64,000 bases of DNA from positions 1-64,000 of the forward strand of contig NZ_NSLC01000007.1 in the NCBI RefSeq assembly GCF_020144925.1, read 5' to 3'. A model generated the notes under the pieces. The model was not told where the DNA came from. It saw only the letters and a list, made by a program, of their open reading frames with translations, and searched no databases. Origin of the DNA: Afifella sp. IM 167 (lineage in GTDB: Bacteria; Pseudomonadota; Alphaproteobacteria; Rhizobiales; Afifellaceae). Shown here piece by piece: positions 44,731 through 56,308 of this stretch. Position numbers and translations under genes: made by a program. Numbering within the stretch: the first letter of the stretch is position 1; every line of letters starts with the position of its first letter.

Positions 44731-44999
44731 TTCACGTAGGTCCTCAGCACTTCGATCAGCTCCTCGCTGCCGCGGCGGCGGTCGTCGTCGTTGGCCGCCT
44801 CCAGCACGTGCTCGCGCAGGTGATCTTCCATCAGCTCAGCGGTGAGGCCGTTCATGGCGCCCCGCGCGGCGGCGAGCTGGCGCAGCACCTCCGCGCAGGC
44901 CGACTGCGAGGTGAGCGCACGCTCCACGCCTTCCAGCTGCCCCTTGATGCGGCGCACCCGGGCAATCAGCTTGTCCTTCTGGCGGATGGTGTGGCTCAT
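44727..44999 (-). CDS. dmeR: Nickel/cobalt-responsive CsoR/RcnR-family repressor DmeR
   Basis: This 90-residue all-helical repressor has the metal fingerprint of RcnR at identical numbers: His3, Cys35, His60 and His64. It should bind the G-tract operator just upstream when metal-free, and release it on Ni(II) or Co(II), derepressing dmeF. The pairing and order match the dmeRF operon described in Rhizobium. Confidence 0.92.
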   Translation of the reverse strand: MSHTIRQKDKLIARVRRIKGQLEGVERALTSQSACAEVLRQLAAARGAMNGLTAELMEDHLREHVLEAANDDDRRRGSEELIEVLRTYVK

Positions 45000-45024
45000 G
45001 CGATCGCTGCCCTGTTCTCGAAAA

Positions 45025-45047
45025 ATAGTATAGGGGGGTATAGTATA
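45025..45047 (-). promoter_or_regulatory. RcnR/DmeR-type operator: G6 tract flanked by TATA arms
   Basis: The sequence is ATAGTATA-GGGGGG-TATAGTATA, which on the other strand contains TATACT -10-like hexamers. RcnR-type repressors recognise a G/C tract flanked by TA-rich half-sites. It lies 25 bases from the dmeR ATG and 21 bases from the divergent hydrolase-fold gene, so one operator may control both. Confidence 0.72.
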
Positions 45048-45068
45048 TTCCATGCTGAAGGTGAAGCC

Positions 45069-45947
45069 ATGAACTGGGTCGAGAGCGAGATCGAATGGGA
45101 GAGCGAGGGGCGGCTCGTCCGTGCCGGGGTGACGCGCCACGGCGCGGGGCCCACCCTTCTGCTCCTGCCGGCGCCGAGCTCCATCTCCACGCGCAGGGAG
45201 ATGCGCGGCCTGCAGGAGCGGCTCGGCGGAGACTTCACCACCATCGCGGCCGACTGGCCGGGCTTCGGGGAGACGGCACGGCCGAAGATCGCGTGGCGTC
45301 CGGAGCATTTCGTGGATTTCCTGCGCCATCTCCTCGCCGAGACCGGGCGCCCGGCGGCGACGGTGGCCGCCGGGCATGGCGCCGGCTATCTGCTGGCGCA
45401 TGCCGCCGGCGATCCGGCGTCGGCCGGGCGTCTCTGCCTCCTGTCGCCGACCTGGCGAGGGCCTCTGCCGACGATGACGGGAAAGCGCATGGCCCTTTTT
45501 CCCGCCCTCGCCCGGGCTGTCGACCTGCCGGTCGCCGGCGCCCTCCTCTACCGGCTCAACGTCAACGAGCCGGTGATCGGCATGATGGCGAAAGGCCATG
45601 TCTACGAGGACGGCGATTTCCTGCGGGGGGAGAAGCTGGCCGAAAAGCGCGCCGTCACCGAGGCGCCGGGGGCACGGCACGCCGCCTTCCGCTTCGTTTC
45701 CGGCGAACTCGACCTGTTTCGCGACCGCGCGGCGTTTCTGGATGCGGCGAGGCAGGCGGGCGGCGAAATCCTCGTCGTTTACGGCGGCCGCTGCCCACCC
45801 AAGACGAAGGCCGACATTCTGGCGCTCGGCGAGCTTGCCAATGTCAGCGCGGTGGAACTGCCGCGCGGCAAGCTCTCCTTCTACGAGGAGTTCCCGGAGG
45901 AGACGGCCGCGGCGATCGCCGGCTGGATCGGCCGCGCCGACGCCTGA
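45069..45947 (+). CDS. Alpha/beta-hydrolase-fold protein lacking the nucleophile serine
   Basis: This 292-residue protein has alpha/beta-hydrolase landmarks: DWPGFGETARP, and an elbow segment AAGHGAGYLLAHAAGDP. At the nucleophile position of G-x-S-x-G there is glycine (Gly104 of GHGAG), so classical esterase activity is unlikely. It is divergent from dmeR, with the metal operator between, and may belong to the nickel/cobalt response. GAAGGTGAAG precedes the ATG. Function unknown. Confidence 0.75.
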   Translation: MNWVESEIEWESEGRLVRAGVTRHGAGPTLLLLPAPSSISTRREMRGLQERLGGDFTTIAADWPGFGETARPKIAWRPEHFVDFLRHLLAETGRPAATVAAGHGAGYLLAHAAGDPASAGRLCLLSPTWRGPLPTMTGKRMALFPALARAVDLPVAGALLYRLNVNEPVIGMMAKGHVYEDGDFLRGEKLAEKRAVTEAPGARHAAFRFVSGELDLFRDRAAFLDAARQAGGEILVVYGGRCPPKTKADILALGELANVSAVELPRGKLSFYEEFPEETAAAIAGWIGRADA

Positions 45948-45951
45948 AGAC

Positions 45952-47445
<1,494 letters not shown>

Positions 47446-47527
47446 TTTCCGATCCTCCCGGACGATTCTTAGCTGGAGCCCATGCTTGTCGCCCGGGCGG
47501 CGACAGGCAAGGCGGCACAGGGCGCAG

Positions 47528-47563
47528 AAAAGGGCGGCCGGGGCGCTTTCGCCCTGGCCGCCC
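47528..47563 (-). terminator. Intrinsic terminator/attenuator between glpV and glpK
   Basis: On the minus strand a 14-bp stem (one G-T pair), GGGCGGCCAGGGCG with a four-base loop, is followed directly by TTTT. This is a textbook intrinsic terminator, placed downstream of glpV. Read-through, or a promoter in the remaining 82 bases, must supply glpK. Confidence 0.75.
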
Positions 47564-47593
47564 GACTTGGCATCTTCGGGGGAAGTCCCTTGC

Positions 47594-49351
47594 CTAGTTG
47601 GAGCTTGCCTTGTCGCCCGACATCGGCTTCGCCTCCTGCCAGCTCTTCACGAGCTCGTCGTAGGAGACCGTCTGGGGCTTCTCCTTCTCGGGATCCTTCT
47701 TCGGCTGCGGCGCCAGGTTGCCCTCCTTTTTGGCGAGGTCGACCCAGTACTGCATGTCGTGCTCCTCGTTCAGCTTGGGGCCGATATCGCCCTGCACGCC
47801 GGCACGCTCCAGGCGCGAAAGCACCTGTTCCTGCGCCGCGCAGAGGGAGTCCATCGCCTCCTGGGCGCTCTTGGCACCCGACGACGCATCGCCGATCGCC
47901 TGCCACCAGAGCTGTGCGAGCTTGGGATAATCCGGCACGTTGGTCCCCGTCGGGGTCCACTGGACGCGGGCCGGCGAGCGGTAGAACTCCACGAGGCCGC
48001 CGAGCTTGGGCGCACGCTCAGTGAAGCTGTCGTGCTGGATGGTCGATTCACGGATGAAGGTGAGCCCGACATGGCTCTTTTTCACATCGACCGTCTTCGA
48101 GGTAACGAACTGGGCATAGAGCCAGGCCGCCTTGGCGCGATCGTCCGGCGTCGACTTCATCAGCGTCCAGGAACCGGCGTCCTGATAGCCGAGCTTCATG
48201 CCGTCGACCCAGTAGACGCCGTGCGGCGAGGGAGCCATGCGCCACTTCGGATTGCCCTCCTCGTCGACCACCGGCAGGCCGTCCTTGACCATGTCGGCGG
48301 TGAAGGCGGTGTACCAGAAGATCTGCTGGGCGACCTGGCCCTGCGCCGGGACAGGCCCGGATTCGGAGAAGGTCATGCCCTGGGCTTCCGGCGGAGCGTA
48401 GGCCTTCATCCAGTCGAGATACTTCTGGATCGAATAGACCGCGGCCGGGCCGTTGGTATCGCCACCGCGCGCGACGCAGGAGCCGGTCGGACGGGAGTTC
48501 TCGTCGACGCGGATGCCCCATTCGTCGACCGGCACGCCGTTCGGAATGCCCTTGTCTCCGTTGCCGGCCATGGAGAGCCAGGCATCGGTGAAGCGCCAGC
48601 CGAGGGACGGATCCTTCTTGCCGTAATCCATGTGGCCGTAGACCTTCTGGCCGTCGATCTCGCGGCCGGTGAAGAACTCGGCGATATCCTCGTAGGCCGA
48701 CCAGTTGACCGGCACGCCGAGGTCGTAACCGTACTTTTCCTTGAAGTCGGCCTGGTTCTTCTCATCGTTGAACCAGTCGTAGCGGAACCAGTAGAGGTTG
48801 GCGAACTGCTGGTCGGGCAGCTGGTAGAGATCGCCGTCCGGCGCGGTGGTGAAGGACTTGCCGATGAAATCGTCGACGTCGAGCATCGGATTGGTGACGT
48901 CGGCGCCCTCGCCCGCCATCCAGTCGGTGAGGCTGCGCGCCTGCTGGTAGCGCCAGTGCGTGCCGATCAGATCGCTGTCGTTGATGTAGGCGTCGTAGAT
49001 GTTCTCGCCGGACTGCATCTGCGTCTGCAGCTTCTCCACCACGTCGCCCTCGCCGATGAGGTCATGCGTGATCTTGATGCCGGTGATGGCGGTGAAGGCC
49101 GGGGCGAGGACCTTGGATTCGTATTCATGCGTGGTGATCGTCTCGGAGACGACCTTGATCTCCATGCCCTGGAAAGGCTTGGCCGCGTCGATGAACCACT
49201 GCATCTCCTTTTCCTGATCCGCGCGGGACAGGGCGGAGAGATCGCCGATCTCATCGTCGAGGAACTTCTTCGCCGCATCCATGTCGGCGAAGGCACTGGA
49301 AGAGAGCATCATGGCGCCAAGCGCCACCGCTCCCATCAATGTTCGTCTCAT
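47594..49351 (-). CDS. glpV: Glycerol ABC transporter periplasmic binding protein GlpV
   Basis: This 585-residue family 1 extracellular binding protein has a Sec signal ([22 protein letters not shown]). It is larger than ordinary sugar receptors and matches the rhizobial glycerol receptor in size and place: after two permeases, the small GlpU and before GlpK. It binds glycerol for the GlpSTPQ importer. The ATG at 49351 was chosen for the signal peptide; a 19-codon longer form is unlikely. Its C-terminus is Lys/Pro-rich. Confidence 0.88.
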   Translation of the reverse strand: MRRTLMGAVALGAMMLSSSAFADMDAAKKFLDDEIGDLSALSRADQEKEMQWFIDAAKPFQGMEIKVVSETITTHEYESKVLAPAFTAITGIKITHDLIGEGDVVEKLQTQMQSGENIYDAYINDSDLIGTHWRYQQARSLTDWMAGEGADVTNPMLDVDDFIGKSFTTAPDGDLYQLPDQQFANLYWFRYDWFNDEKNQADFKEKYGYDLGVPVNWSAYEDIAEFFTGREIDGQKVYGHMDYGKKDPSLGWRFTDAWLSMAGNGDKGIPNGVPVDEWGIRVDENSRPTGSCVARGGDTNGPAAVYSIQKYLDWMKAYAPPEAQGMTFSESGPVPAQGQVAQQIFWYTAFTADMVKDGLPVVDEEGNPKWRMAPSPHGVYWVDGMKLGYQDAGSWTLMKSTPDDRAKAAWLYAQFVTSKTVDVKKSHVGLTFIRESTIQHDSFTERAPKLGGLVEFYRSPARVQWTPTGTNVPDYPKLAQLWWQAIGDASSGAKSAQEAMDSLCAAQEQVLSRLERAGVQGDIGPKLNEEHDMQYWVDLAKKEGNLAPQPKKDPEKEKPQTVSYDELVKSWQEAKPMSGDKASSN

Positions 49352-49414
49352 TGGTTTTCCTCCGATTGTTGTCGTCCTGCCGGCCCGCCTGGCGGACCGG
49401 CTTCTCAAAAGCCC

Positions 49415-49696
49415 CTACACAAGCCGGAAGACGCCGACGGCGTAGACGAGCGAAAGGGCCAGAGCCCACCAAAGGCTCAGCTCCGTTAAGCCAAGCCAGC
49501 CGAGAGAGATGAAGGCGGCGCCGAGAAGCGCGATGAACAGCCGGTCGCCGCGTGTCGTCTCGAAACCGAAAATGCCGATGCGCGGGCCCCCGCCCGGGCT
49601 GAAATATTCCCACACCGCCATGGCGACGAGCAGGGCCAGGATCGACAGGAAGAAGATCGCCGTCGGCCAGGTCCAGGCCATCCAGGAAAGGTCCAT
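49415..49696 (-). CDS. glpU: Small membrane protein of the glycerol transport operon (DUF2160, GlpU)
   Basis: This 93-residue protein has three hydrophobic segments and the DUF2160 phrase EYFSPGGGPRIGIFGFETTRGDRLF. The family is found between the permease and receptor genes of rhizobial glycerol importers, where it is called glpU. Its function is unknown. The ATG overlaps the glpQ stop (TGATG). Confidence 0.85.
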   Translation of the reverse strand: MDLSWMAWTWPTAIFFLSILALLVAMAVWEYFSPGGGPRIGIFGFETTRGDRLFIALLGAAFISLGWLGLTELSLWWALALSLVYAVGVFRLV

Positions 49697-50574
49697 CACA
49701 CCCTCCCCAGGGCGAAGCCCTTGGCGATGTAGTTGCGCACGAAATAGATGACGAGCGCGCCCGGGATGATGGTCAGCACCCCGGCGGCGGCCAGCACGCC
49801 CCAGTCGAGGCCGGAGGCGGAGACCGTGCGCGTCATGGTGGCGGCGATGGGCTTGGCGTCCGTCGTCGTCAGCGTGCGCGCGATCAAAAGCTCCACCCAG
49901 GAGAACATGAAGCAGAAGAAGCAGGCGACGCCGATGCCGGAGGCGATCAGCGGCATGAAGATCTTCACGAAGAAGCGCGGGAAGGAATAGCCGTCGATAT
50001 AGGCGGTCTCGTCGATCTCCTTCGGCACGCCCGACATGAAGCCTTCCAGAATCCACACCGCCAGCGGCACGTTGAAGAGGCAGTGCGCGATGGCGACGGC
50101 GATATGTGTGTCGATGAGGCCGAAGGACGAATAGAGCTGGAAGAAGGGCAGGACGAAGACCGCCGGCGGGGCCATGCGGTTGGTCAGGAGCCAGAAGAAG
50201 AGGTGCTTGTCGCCGAGGAAGGTGAAGCGCGAGAAGGCATAGGCCGCGGGCAAGGCTGCCGCCACGGAAATCACCGTGTTCATAACGACATAGATGATGG
50301 AGTTGATATAGCCCCAGTACCAGGACGGGTCGGTGAAGATGACCCGGTAATTGTCCAGCGTCGGGCGCACCGGCCAGAGCGAGAAGGTGGAGAGGATCTC
50401 CTGGTTGGTCTTGAAGCTCATATTGGCTAGCCAGTAGATCGGCAGGAGCAGGAAGAAGATGTAGAGGGTCGGCACCAGCCAGGTGAGGCCGGAGCCGCGC
50501 CCGCCGGCGCTTCTCGCCCGCACCCTGCCCTCGGTCCGTGTCGCCGTTGCCGGATTGACGTCGGTCGCAGCCAT
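49696..50574 (-). CDS. glpQ: Glycerol ABC transporter permease GlpQ
   Basis: This 292-residue MalG-type permease has six hydrophobic segments and the EAA-type loop IDETAYIDGYSFPRFFVKIFMPLI. An N-terminal cytoplasmic stretch (about 28 residues) precedes TM1. It pairs with GlpP. The ATG overlaps the glpP stop and the stop overlaps the glpU start. Confidence 0.92.
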   Translation of the reverse strand: MAATDVNPATATRTEGRVRARSAGGRGSGLTWLVPTLYIFFLLLPIYWLANMSFKTNQEILSTFSLWPVRPTLDNYRVIFTDPSWYWGYINSIIYVVMNTVISVAAALPAAYAFSRFTFLGDKHLFFWLLTNRMAPPAVFVLPFFQLYSSFGLIDTHIAVAIAHCLFNVPLAVWILEGFMSGVPKEIDETAYIDGYSFPRFFVKIFMPLIASGIGVACFFCFMFSWVELLIARTLTTTDAKPIAATMTRTVSASGLDWGVLAAAGVLTIIPGALVIYFVRNYIAKGFALGRV

Positions 50575-51451
50575 CAGCGCCCTCCCGGCCGGTCGGCGCC
50601 GGTCTTCGTCATCACCGTGTAGAAGACGTAGGAGAGCGCCAGGACGATCAGGAAGTAGACGATCGACATCGCCGCGGCGGGGCCGAGATCGAACTGGCCG
50701 ATCGCCATCTTCACGAGATCGATCGACAGGAACGTGGTGGAATTGCCCGGGCCACCGCCCGTGACCACGAAGGGCTCGGTGTAGATCATGAAGGAATCCA
50801 TGAAGCGGAGCAGGATGGCGATCAAAAGGACGTGCTTCAGCTTCGGCAGCTGGATGTAGCGGAAGACCGCCCAGCGCGAGGCGCCGTCGATGCGCGCGGC
50901 CTGGTAGTAGGCGTCGGGGATGGAGACGAGGCCGGCATAGCAGAGAAGGACGACGAGGCTCGTCCAGTGCCAGACGTCCATGACGATGACGGTGGCCCAG
51001 GCGGCGATCGGCTCCTGCGTGTAGTTGTAGTCGATGCCGATATCGGCCAGCACGCGACCGAGAAGGCCGATATCGATGCGCCCGAAGACCTGCCAGATGG
51101 TGCCGACGACGTTCCAGGGAATGAGGAGCGGCAGCGCCATCAGGACGAGGCAGACGGAGACGCCCCAGCCCTTGCGCGGCATCGCCAGCGCCACGGCGAT
51201 GCCCAGCGGCACCTCGATGGCGAGGATCAGGAAGGAGAAGACGAGATTGCGGACGAGCGCGTCGCGGAAGCGCTCGGAGGCCAGCGTCTGCTCGTACCAG
51301 TCGGTGCCGGCCCAGAAGAAGACGTTCTGCCCGAAAGTGTCCTGGACGGAGTAGTTGACCACCGTCATCAACGGGATGACGGCGGAGAAGGCGACGAGCA
51401 CCACCACCGGCAGGACCAGGAACCAGGCCTTGTTGTTCCATGGCTTGTCCA

Positions 51452-51452
<1 letters not shown>
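50574..51452 (-). CDS. glpP: Glycerol ABC transporter permease GlpP
   Basis: This 292-residue MalF-type permease has six hydrophobic segments and an EAA-type loop PDAYYQAARIDGASRWAVFRYIQLP. It overlaps glpT and glpQ at its ends. With GlpQ it forms the channel of the importer. Confidence 0.92.
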
Positions 51453-52528
<1,076 letters not shown>

Positions 52529-52539
52529 GTTCCCCTCCC

Positions 52540-53625
52540 CTACGCCGCGTGCCTGAGCGCCGGAGAAGCGGCGATGTCGCCGTTCCGGTCGAAGACGAAG
52601 AGGCGCTCCGGATCGAGAAAGACGGTGATCTCGCTGTCGACCTCTATGCCGCGCACGCCGTGGGCAAGAGCCACCCAGCGCTCGCCGGCATGGTCGACAT
52701 GGATGAAGCTCTCCGAGCCGGTGATCTCGCTGATGGCGACGCTTGCCCTCAGCGCCACCGCCGCGGGGCCCGGCGCCTCCAGAAAGAGGTGGTGCGGCCT
52801 GAAGGCGAGGACGTATTCGCCCTGCGGCAGGCCCGCCGCCTCCCGGTCCGGCGCGATCACCGTGCCGTCGGTGGTGACGAAACCTTCCGGCTTCTTGCTG
52901 ACCGGGAGCGTATTGAGGGGCGGGTCGGAAAAGGTCCTGGCGGTGACGAGATCGTCCGGCCGGTTGAAGACCTCGATGGTCGGACCGAACTGGGTGACCT
53001 TGCCCTCGGCCAGCGTCGCCGTGTTGCCGCCCAGAAGCAGCGCCTCGGTCGGCTCCGTCGTGGCGTAGACGAAGATGGTGCCGCTTTCGGCGAAGACTTT
53101 CGGCAGCTCGGCCCGCAGCTCCTCGCGGAGCTTGTAGTCGAGATTGGCGAGCGGCTCGTCGAGGAGGACGAGCTCGGCGTTCTTGACGAGCGCGCGGGCG
53201 AGCGCGGTGCGCTGCTGCTGGCCGCCGGAAAGCTCCAGCGGCGTGCGGTCCAGATAGGGCTCCAGCTGGAGGAGCGCGGCAGCCTTTTCGACCTCGCTCC
53301 TGATCGTCTTCCTGTCATGCCCGGCGACGCGCAGCGGCGAGGCGATGTTCTCGAAGACCGTCAGCGTCGGGTAGTTGATGAACTGCTGATAGACCATGGC
53401 GACGTTGCGCTTCTGGACCGGCACGCCGACGATGCTCTTGCCGTCCATGAGGACGTCGCCGCTGGTGGGCCTGTCGAGGCCGGCCATCAGGCGCATGAGC
53501 GAGGTCTTGCCGGAACGCGTCGGCCCGAGCAGCACGTTGAGGCCGCCGCGCTCCAGAGCGAGCGAGACGCCGCGGATATGCGTCTCCTGACCGACTTCCT
53601 TGATGACGTCGCGCAGTTCGAGCAT
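52540..53625 (-). CDS. glpS: Glycerol ABC transporter ATP-binding protein GlpS
   Basis: This 361-residue MalK-like ATPase has Walker A GPTRSGKTS, signature LSGGQQQR and Walker B LVLLDEPLANLD. The usual switch His motif (xTHD) is replaced by YATTEPTEALL, so Thr stands where His is expected. GlpT keeps the switch His but has a divergent signature. The two would thus form one canonical site, with GlpS signature and GlpT His, and one degenerate site. It starts the transporter part of the operon. Confidence 0.9.
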   Translation of the reverse strand: MLELRDVIKEVGQETHIRGVSLALERGGLNVLLGPTRSGKTSLMRLMAGLDRPTSGDVLMDGKSIVGVPVQKRNVAMVYQQFINYPTLTVFENIASPLRVAGHDRKTIRSEVEKAAALLQLEPYLDRTPLELSGGQQQRTALARALVKNAELVLLDEPLANLDYKLREELRAELPKVFAESGTIFVYATTEPTEALLLGGNTATLAEGKVTQFGPTIEVFNRPDDLVTARTFSDPPLNTLPVSKKPEGFVTTDGTVIAPDREAAGLPQGEYVLAFRPHHLFLEAPGPAAVALRASVAISEITGSESFIHVDHAGERWVALAHGVRGIEVDSEITVFLDPERLFVFDRNGDIAASPALRHAA

Positions 53626-53700
53626 CGACTGCCGTTCCTCCCTCGGACGCGCCTGGCGCCCGTTTCCCGTTGCGCGGCTCTTTGCGGCCGCATCTTTGTG

Positions 53701-53721
53701 CCGCCGGGCGGTGCCCGGCGG
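53701..53721 (-). terminator. Hairpin between glpD and glpS
   Basis: CCGCCGGGC-GGT-GCCCGGCGG is a perfect 9-bp stem in the 102-base gap after the glpD stop. No T-tract follows on the transcribed side. It may attenuate or protect the glpD message. Confidence 0.45.
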
Positions 53722-53727
53722 AAAATC

Positions 53728-55254
53728 CTATTCGGCCGCCGCGGAAGCCACGCCGTGCCCGGCGCGGCAGCCCTTCAAATACGCTTCGAGTGCGCCCACC
53801 TCCGCCTCGCCGAGGCGAAGGCCGAGCTTGGAGCGCCGCCAGACGATGTCCTCGGCGCTCTCGGCCCATTCGTTGGTTCTCAGCCAGTCGACCTCCCTCT
53901 GGTAGAGGCCCGCGCCGAAATGGCGCCCGAGAGCGGCGGGGGTCTCGGCATCGCCGAGAAGGGCGCGCGTCTCCGTGCCGTAGGCATGGACGAGCCGCTC
54001 GAGGAGTTCGCGCGGCAGGCCGGGAAAGGCGCCGGCGATCTCGCCCAGAAGCGTGTCGAAGCCATCGACCGGGAAGGCGCCGCCGGGCAGCGCCTCCTCC
54101 GCCGTCCAGGGATGGCCGTGGGTCTCGCCGAGGGCGTCTTCGATCTTCTCCATCACGGCCTCGGCAAGGCGGCGATAGGTGGTGATCTTGCCGCCGAGGA
54201 CATTGACGATGGGCGCCGTCCTGGCGTCCCCGTCGACCTTCAGCACATAGTCGCGGGTCGCCTCCTGCGCCGAGCCGGCCCCGTCGTCGAAGAGCGGTCG
54301 CACGCCGGAAAAGGTCCAGACGATGTCGGCAGGCGTGACCGGGCGAACAAAATAGGCGCTGATCGCCTCGCACAGATAGTCGATCTCGCCCTGGGTGATG
54401 CGCACATCCGCCGGATCGCCCTCATAGTCCCGGTCGGTGGTGCCGATCAGGGTGAAGTCCTTCTCGTAGGGAATGGCGAAGACGATGCGCCCGTCGGCAT
54501 TCTGGAAAATGTAGCAGCGCTCGTGGTCGTAGAGCTTCGGCACGACGATATGGCTGCCCTGGACGAGGCGGATCGGCTGGTCCTCGGCATGGGGCGCGAC
54601 GTCCAGCACCTTGTCGACCCAGGGGCCGGCGGCGTTGACGACGAGGCGGGCATGCACCTCCTCTCGGGTGCCGTCGGCAGAGAGCAGGGTCGCGACCCAG
54701 CCCTTGTCCTGCCGCTGCAGCCCGACGACCTTGGTGCGCGTGCGGATATCGGCGCCGCGTGCCTGGGCATCGCGGGCGTTGAGGACGACGAGGCGCGCAT
54801 CGTCGACCCAGCAGTCGGAATATTCGAAGCCGCGGCGGTCGTCGCCGGCGAGCGGCCTGCCCGCCGGATCGGTGCGCAGGTCCAGCGTCTTCGTCGGCGG
54901 CAGGCGCTTGCGGCCGCCCAGATGATCGTAAAGGAAGAGGCCGAGGCGCAGCAGCCAGGCGGGCCTGAGGCCCTTGTGATGCGGCAAGACAAAGCGCAGC
55001 GGGCGGATGATGTGCGGCGCCAGCGACCAGAGGAGCTCGCGCTCCATCAGCGCCTCGCGCACCAGCCGGAACTCGTAATATTCCAGGTAGCGCAGACCGC
55101 CGTGAATGAGCTTGGTGGACCAGGAGGACGTGCCGCTCGCGAGGTCGTTCATCTCGCACAGGAGGACGGACCAGCCGCGCCCCGCCGCGTCACGCGCGAT
55201 GCCGCAGCCGTTGATACCGCCGCCGACCACGAGAATGTCGTAGTCCCTCCTCAC
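53728..55254 (-). CDS. glpD: Glycerol-3-phosphate dehydrogenase GlpD
   Basis: This membrane-associated FAD enzyme oxidises glycerol-3-phosphate to dihydroxyacetone phosphate and passes electrons to quinone. It has the FAD motif DILVVGGGINGCGIARDAAGRG, GTSSWSTKLIHGGLRYLEYYEFRLVREAL, and a C-terminal domain. The GTG at 55254 gives 508 residues and the few N-terminal residues usual for GlpD. An ATG at 55344 would add 30 poorly conserved residues over the likely control region. Confidence 0.92.
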   Translation of the reverse strand: MRRDYDILVVGGGINGCGIARDAAGRGWSVLLCEMNDLASGTSSWSTKLIHGGLRYLEYYEFRLVREALMERELLWSLAPHIIRPLRFVLPHHKGLRPAWLLRLGLFLYDHLGGRKRLPPTKTLDLRTDPAGRPLAGDDRRGFEYSDCWVDDARLVVLNARDAQARGADIRTRTKVVGLQRQDKGWVATLLSADGTREEVHARLVVNAAGPWVDKVLDVAPHAEDQPIRLVQGSHIVVPKLYDHERCYIFQNADGRIVFAIPYEKDFTLIGTTDRDYEGDPADVRITQGEIDYLCEAISAYFVRPVTPADIVWTFSGVRPLFDDGAGSAQEATRDYVLKVDGDARTAPIVNVLGGKITTYRRLAEAVMEKIEDALGETHGHPWTAEEALPGGAFPVDGFDTLLGEIAGAFPGLPRELLERLVHAYGTETRALLGDAETPAALGRHFGAGLYQREVDWLRTNEWAESAEDIVWRRSKLGLRLGEAEVGALEAYLKGCRAGHGVASAAAE

Positions 55255-55403
55255 CTGGGCATCCCTGCGTCTCCCCTGCGGCGCGACGGGCGGTTGATCC
55301 ACCTCTTTCGCTTCGGCTTCATTTCTATCTTCAACCGCGCGCATAACGCAAGCGGCGCGAAAGCAGAAATCGGATCACTTTTCAGAAAGGGATGCGCTCG
55401 CGG

Positions 55404-56210
55404 TCAGCTTTCGAGGGATGGAGCCGGGGCGCGGGCGCTCCCCGCCTCGACCAGTTCGACGCCGTTCTCGGCGCAGAGCACACGGATCTCCTCGTGCCGG
55501 CATTCGTCAGTGACGAAGACGTCGATCTCGCTCAGATGCCCCATGCGCACGGGCGCGGTGCGCTCGAACTTCGTCGCATCGGCGACCAGGACGACGCGGC
55601 GGGCATTCTCCGCGATCGCCTGCGCCACCTTGACCTCGCGATAGTCGAAATCGAGGAGCGAGCCGTCGAGATCGATCGCCGAAATGCCGATGATGGCGTA
55701 GTCGACCTTGAACTGGCGGATGAAATCGACCGCCGCCTCGCCGACGATGCCCCCGTCCGAAGAGCGCACCAAACCGCCGGCAATGATGACCTGAAGCGAG
55801 GGATAGGGGCGCATCAGCGTCGCCACGGTGATGTTGTTGGTGATCACCATGAGGCCCGAGCGCTGCAGCAGCGCCTCGGCAACCGCCTCCGTCGTCGTGC
55901 CGATGTTGATGAAGAGCGAGGCCTCGTCGGGAATGAGGGCGGCGGCGGCACGGCCGATGGCGGCCTTCTCGCCCTGGGCGATGATGCGGCGGGCGTCGTA
56001 GCCGACATTCTCCACCGTGGAGGAGAGCGTCGCCCCGCCATGCACGCGCATCAGATAGCGGCGCTCGCAGAGCTCGTTGAGATCCTTGCGGATGGTCTGC
56101 GGCGAGACCTGGAAGGCCTCGGCCAGATCCTCCACCGTCACCCGGCCCGTGGCGCGGGCCCGGTCCAGGATGGCCTTCTGGCGATCGTGCACCATCGCGT
56201 CGAGTTTCAT
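55404..56210 (-). CDS. glpR: Glycerol regulon repressor GlpR (DeoR family)
   Basis: This 268-residue DeoR-family repressor has a helix-turn-helix (VEDLAEAFQVSPQTIRKDLNEL) followed by the sugar-phosphate-sensing domain (INIGTTTEAVAEAL, a DeoR hallmark). It opens the glp locus, so glycerol-3-phosphate is the expected inducer. It is separated from glpD by 149 bases. Confidence 0.93.
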   Translation of the reverse strand: MKLDAMVHDRQKAILDRARATGRVTVEDLAEAFQVSPQTIRKDLNELCERRYLMRVHGGATLSSTVENVGYDARRIIAQGEKAAIGRAAAALIPDEASLFINIGTTTEAVAEALLQRSGLMVITNNITVATLMRPYPSLQVIIAGGLVRSSDGGIVGEAAVDFIRQFKVDYAIIGISAIDLDGSLLDFDYREVKVAQAIAENARRVVLVADATKFERTAPVRMGHLSEIDVFVTDECRHEEIRVLCAENGVELVEAGSARAPAPSLES

Positions 56211-56218
56211 GCAGGCGC

Positions 56219-56241
56219 TTTCATTCGCGCTTCAAACGAAA
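56219..56241 (-). promoter_or_regulatory. Candidate GlpR operator upstream of glpR
   Basis: TTTC and GAAA half-sites face each other around a GC core just upstream of the glpR ATG. Related TTTCGCTTC / GAAAGC motifs recur in the glpR-glpD gap near 55308-55370. Repeated TTTC(G/A) elements are the kind of site DeoR-type regulators use; this one is unproven. Confidence 0.3.
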
Positions 56242-56308
56242 CCCCTATGCACCAATGACGCAAGGAAGAACAGGGTTTTTGGCAACGGCCGATACGATGC
56301 GCCCTCCT

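Noticed and set aside
52549-55644. A 1031-codon open frame on the plus strand opposite glpS and glpD
   Set aside because: It is antisense to well-conserved genes, is Arg/Gly/Asp-rich with no domain, and reflects high GC at third positions. Similar long antisense frames at 23711-25801 and 47054-49489 were dropped for the same reason.
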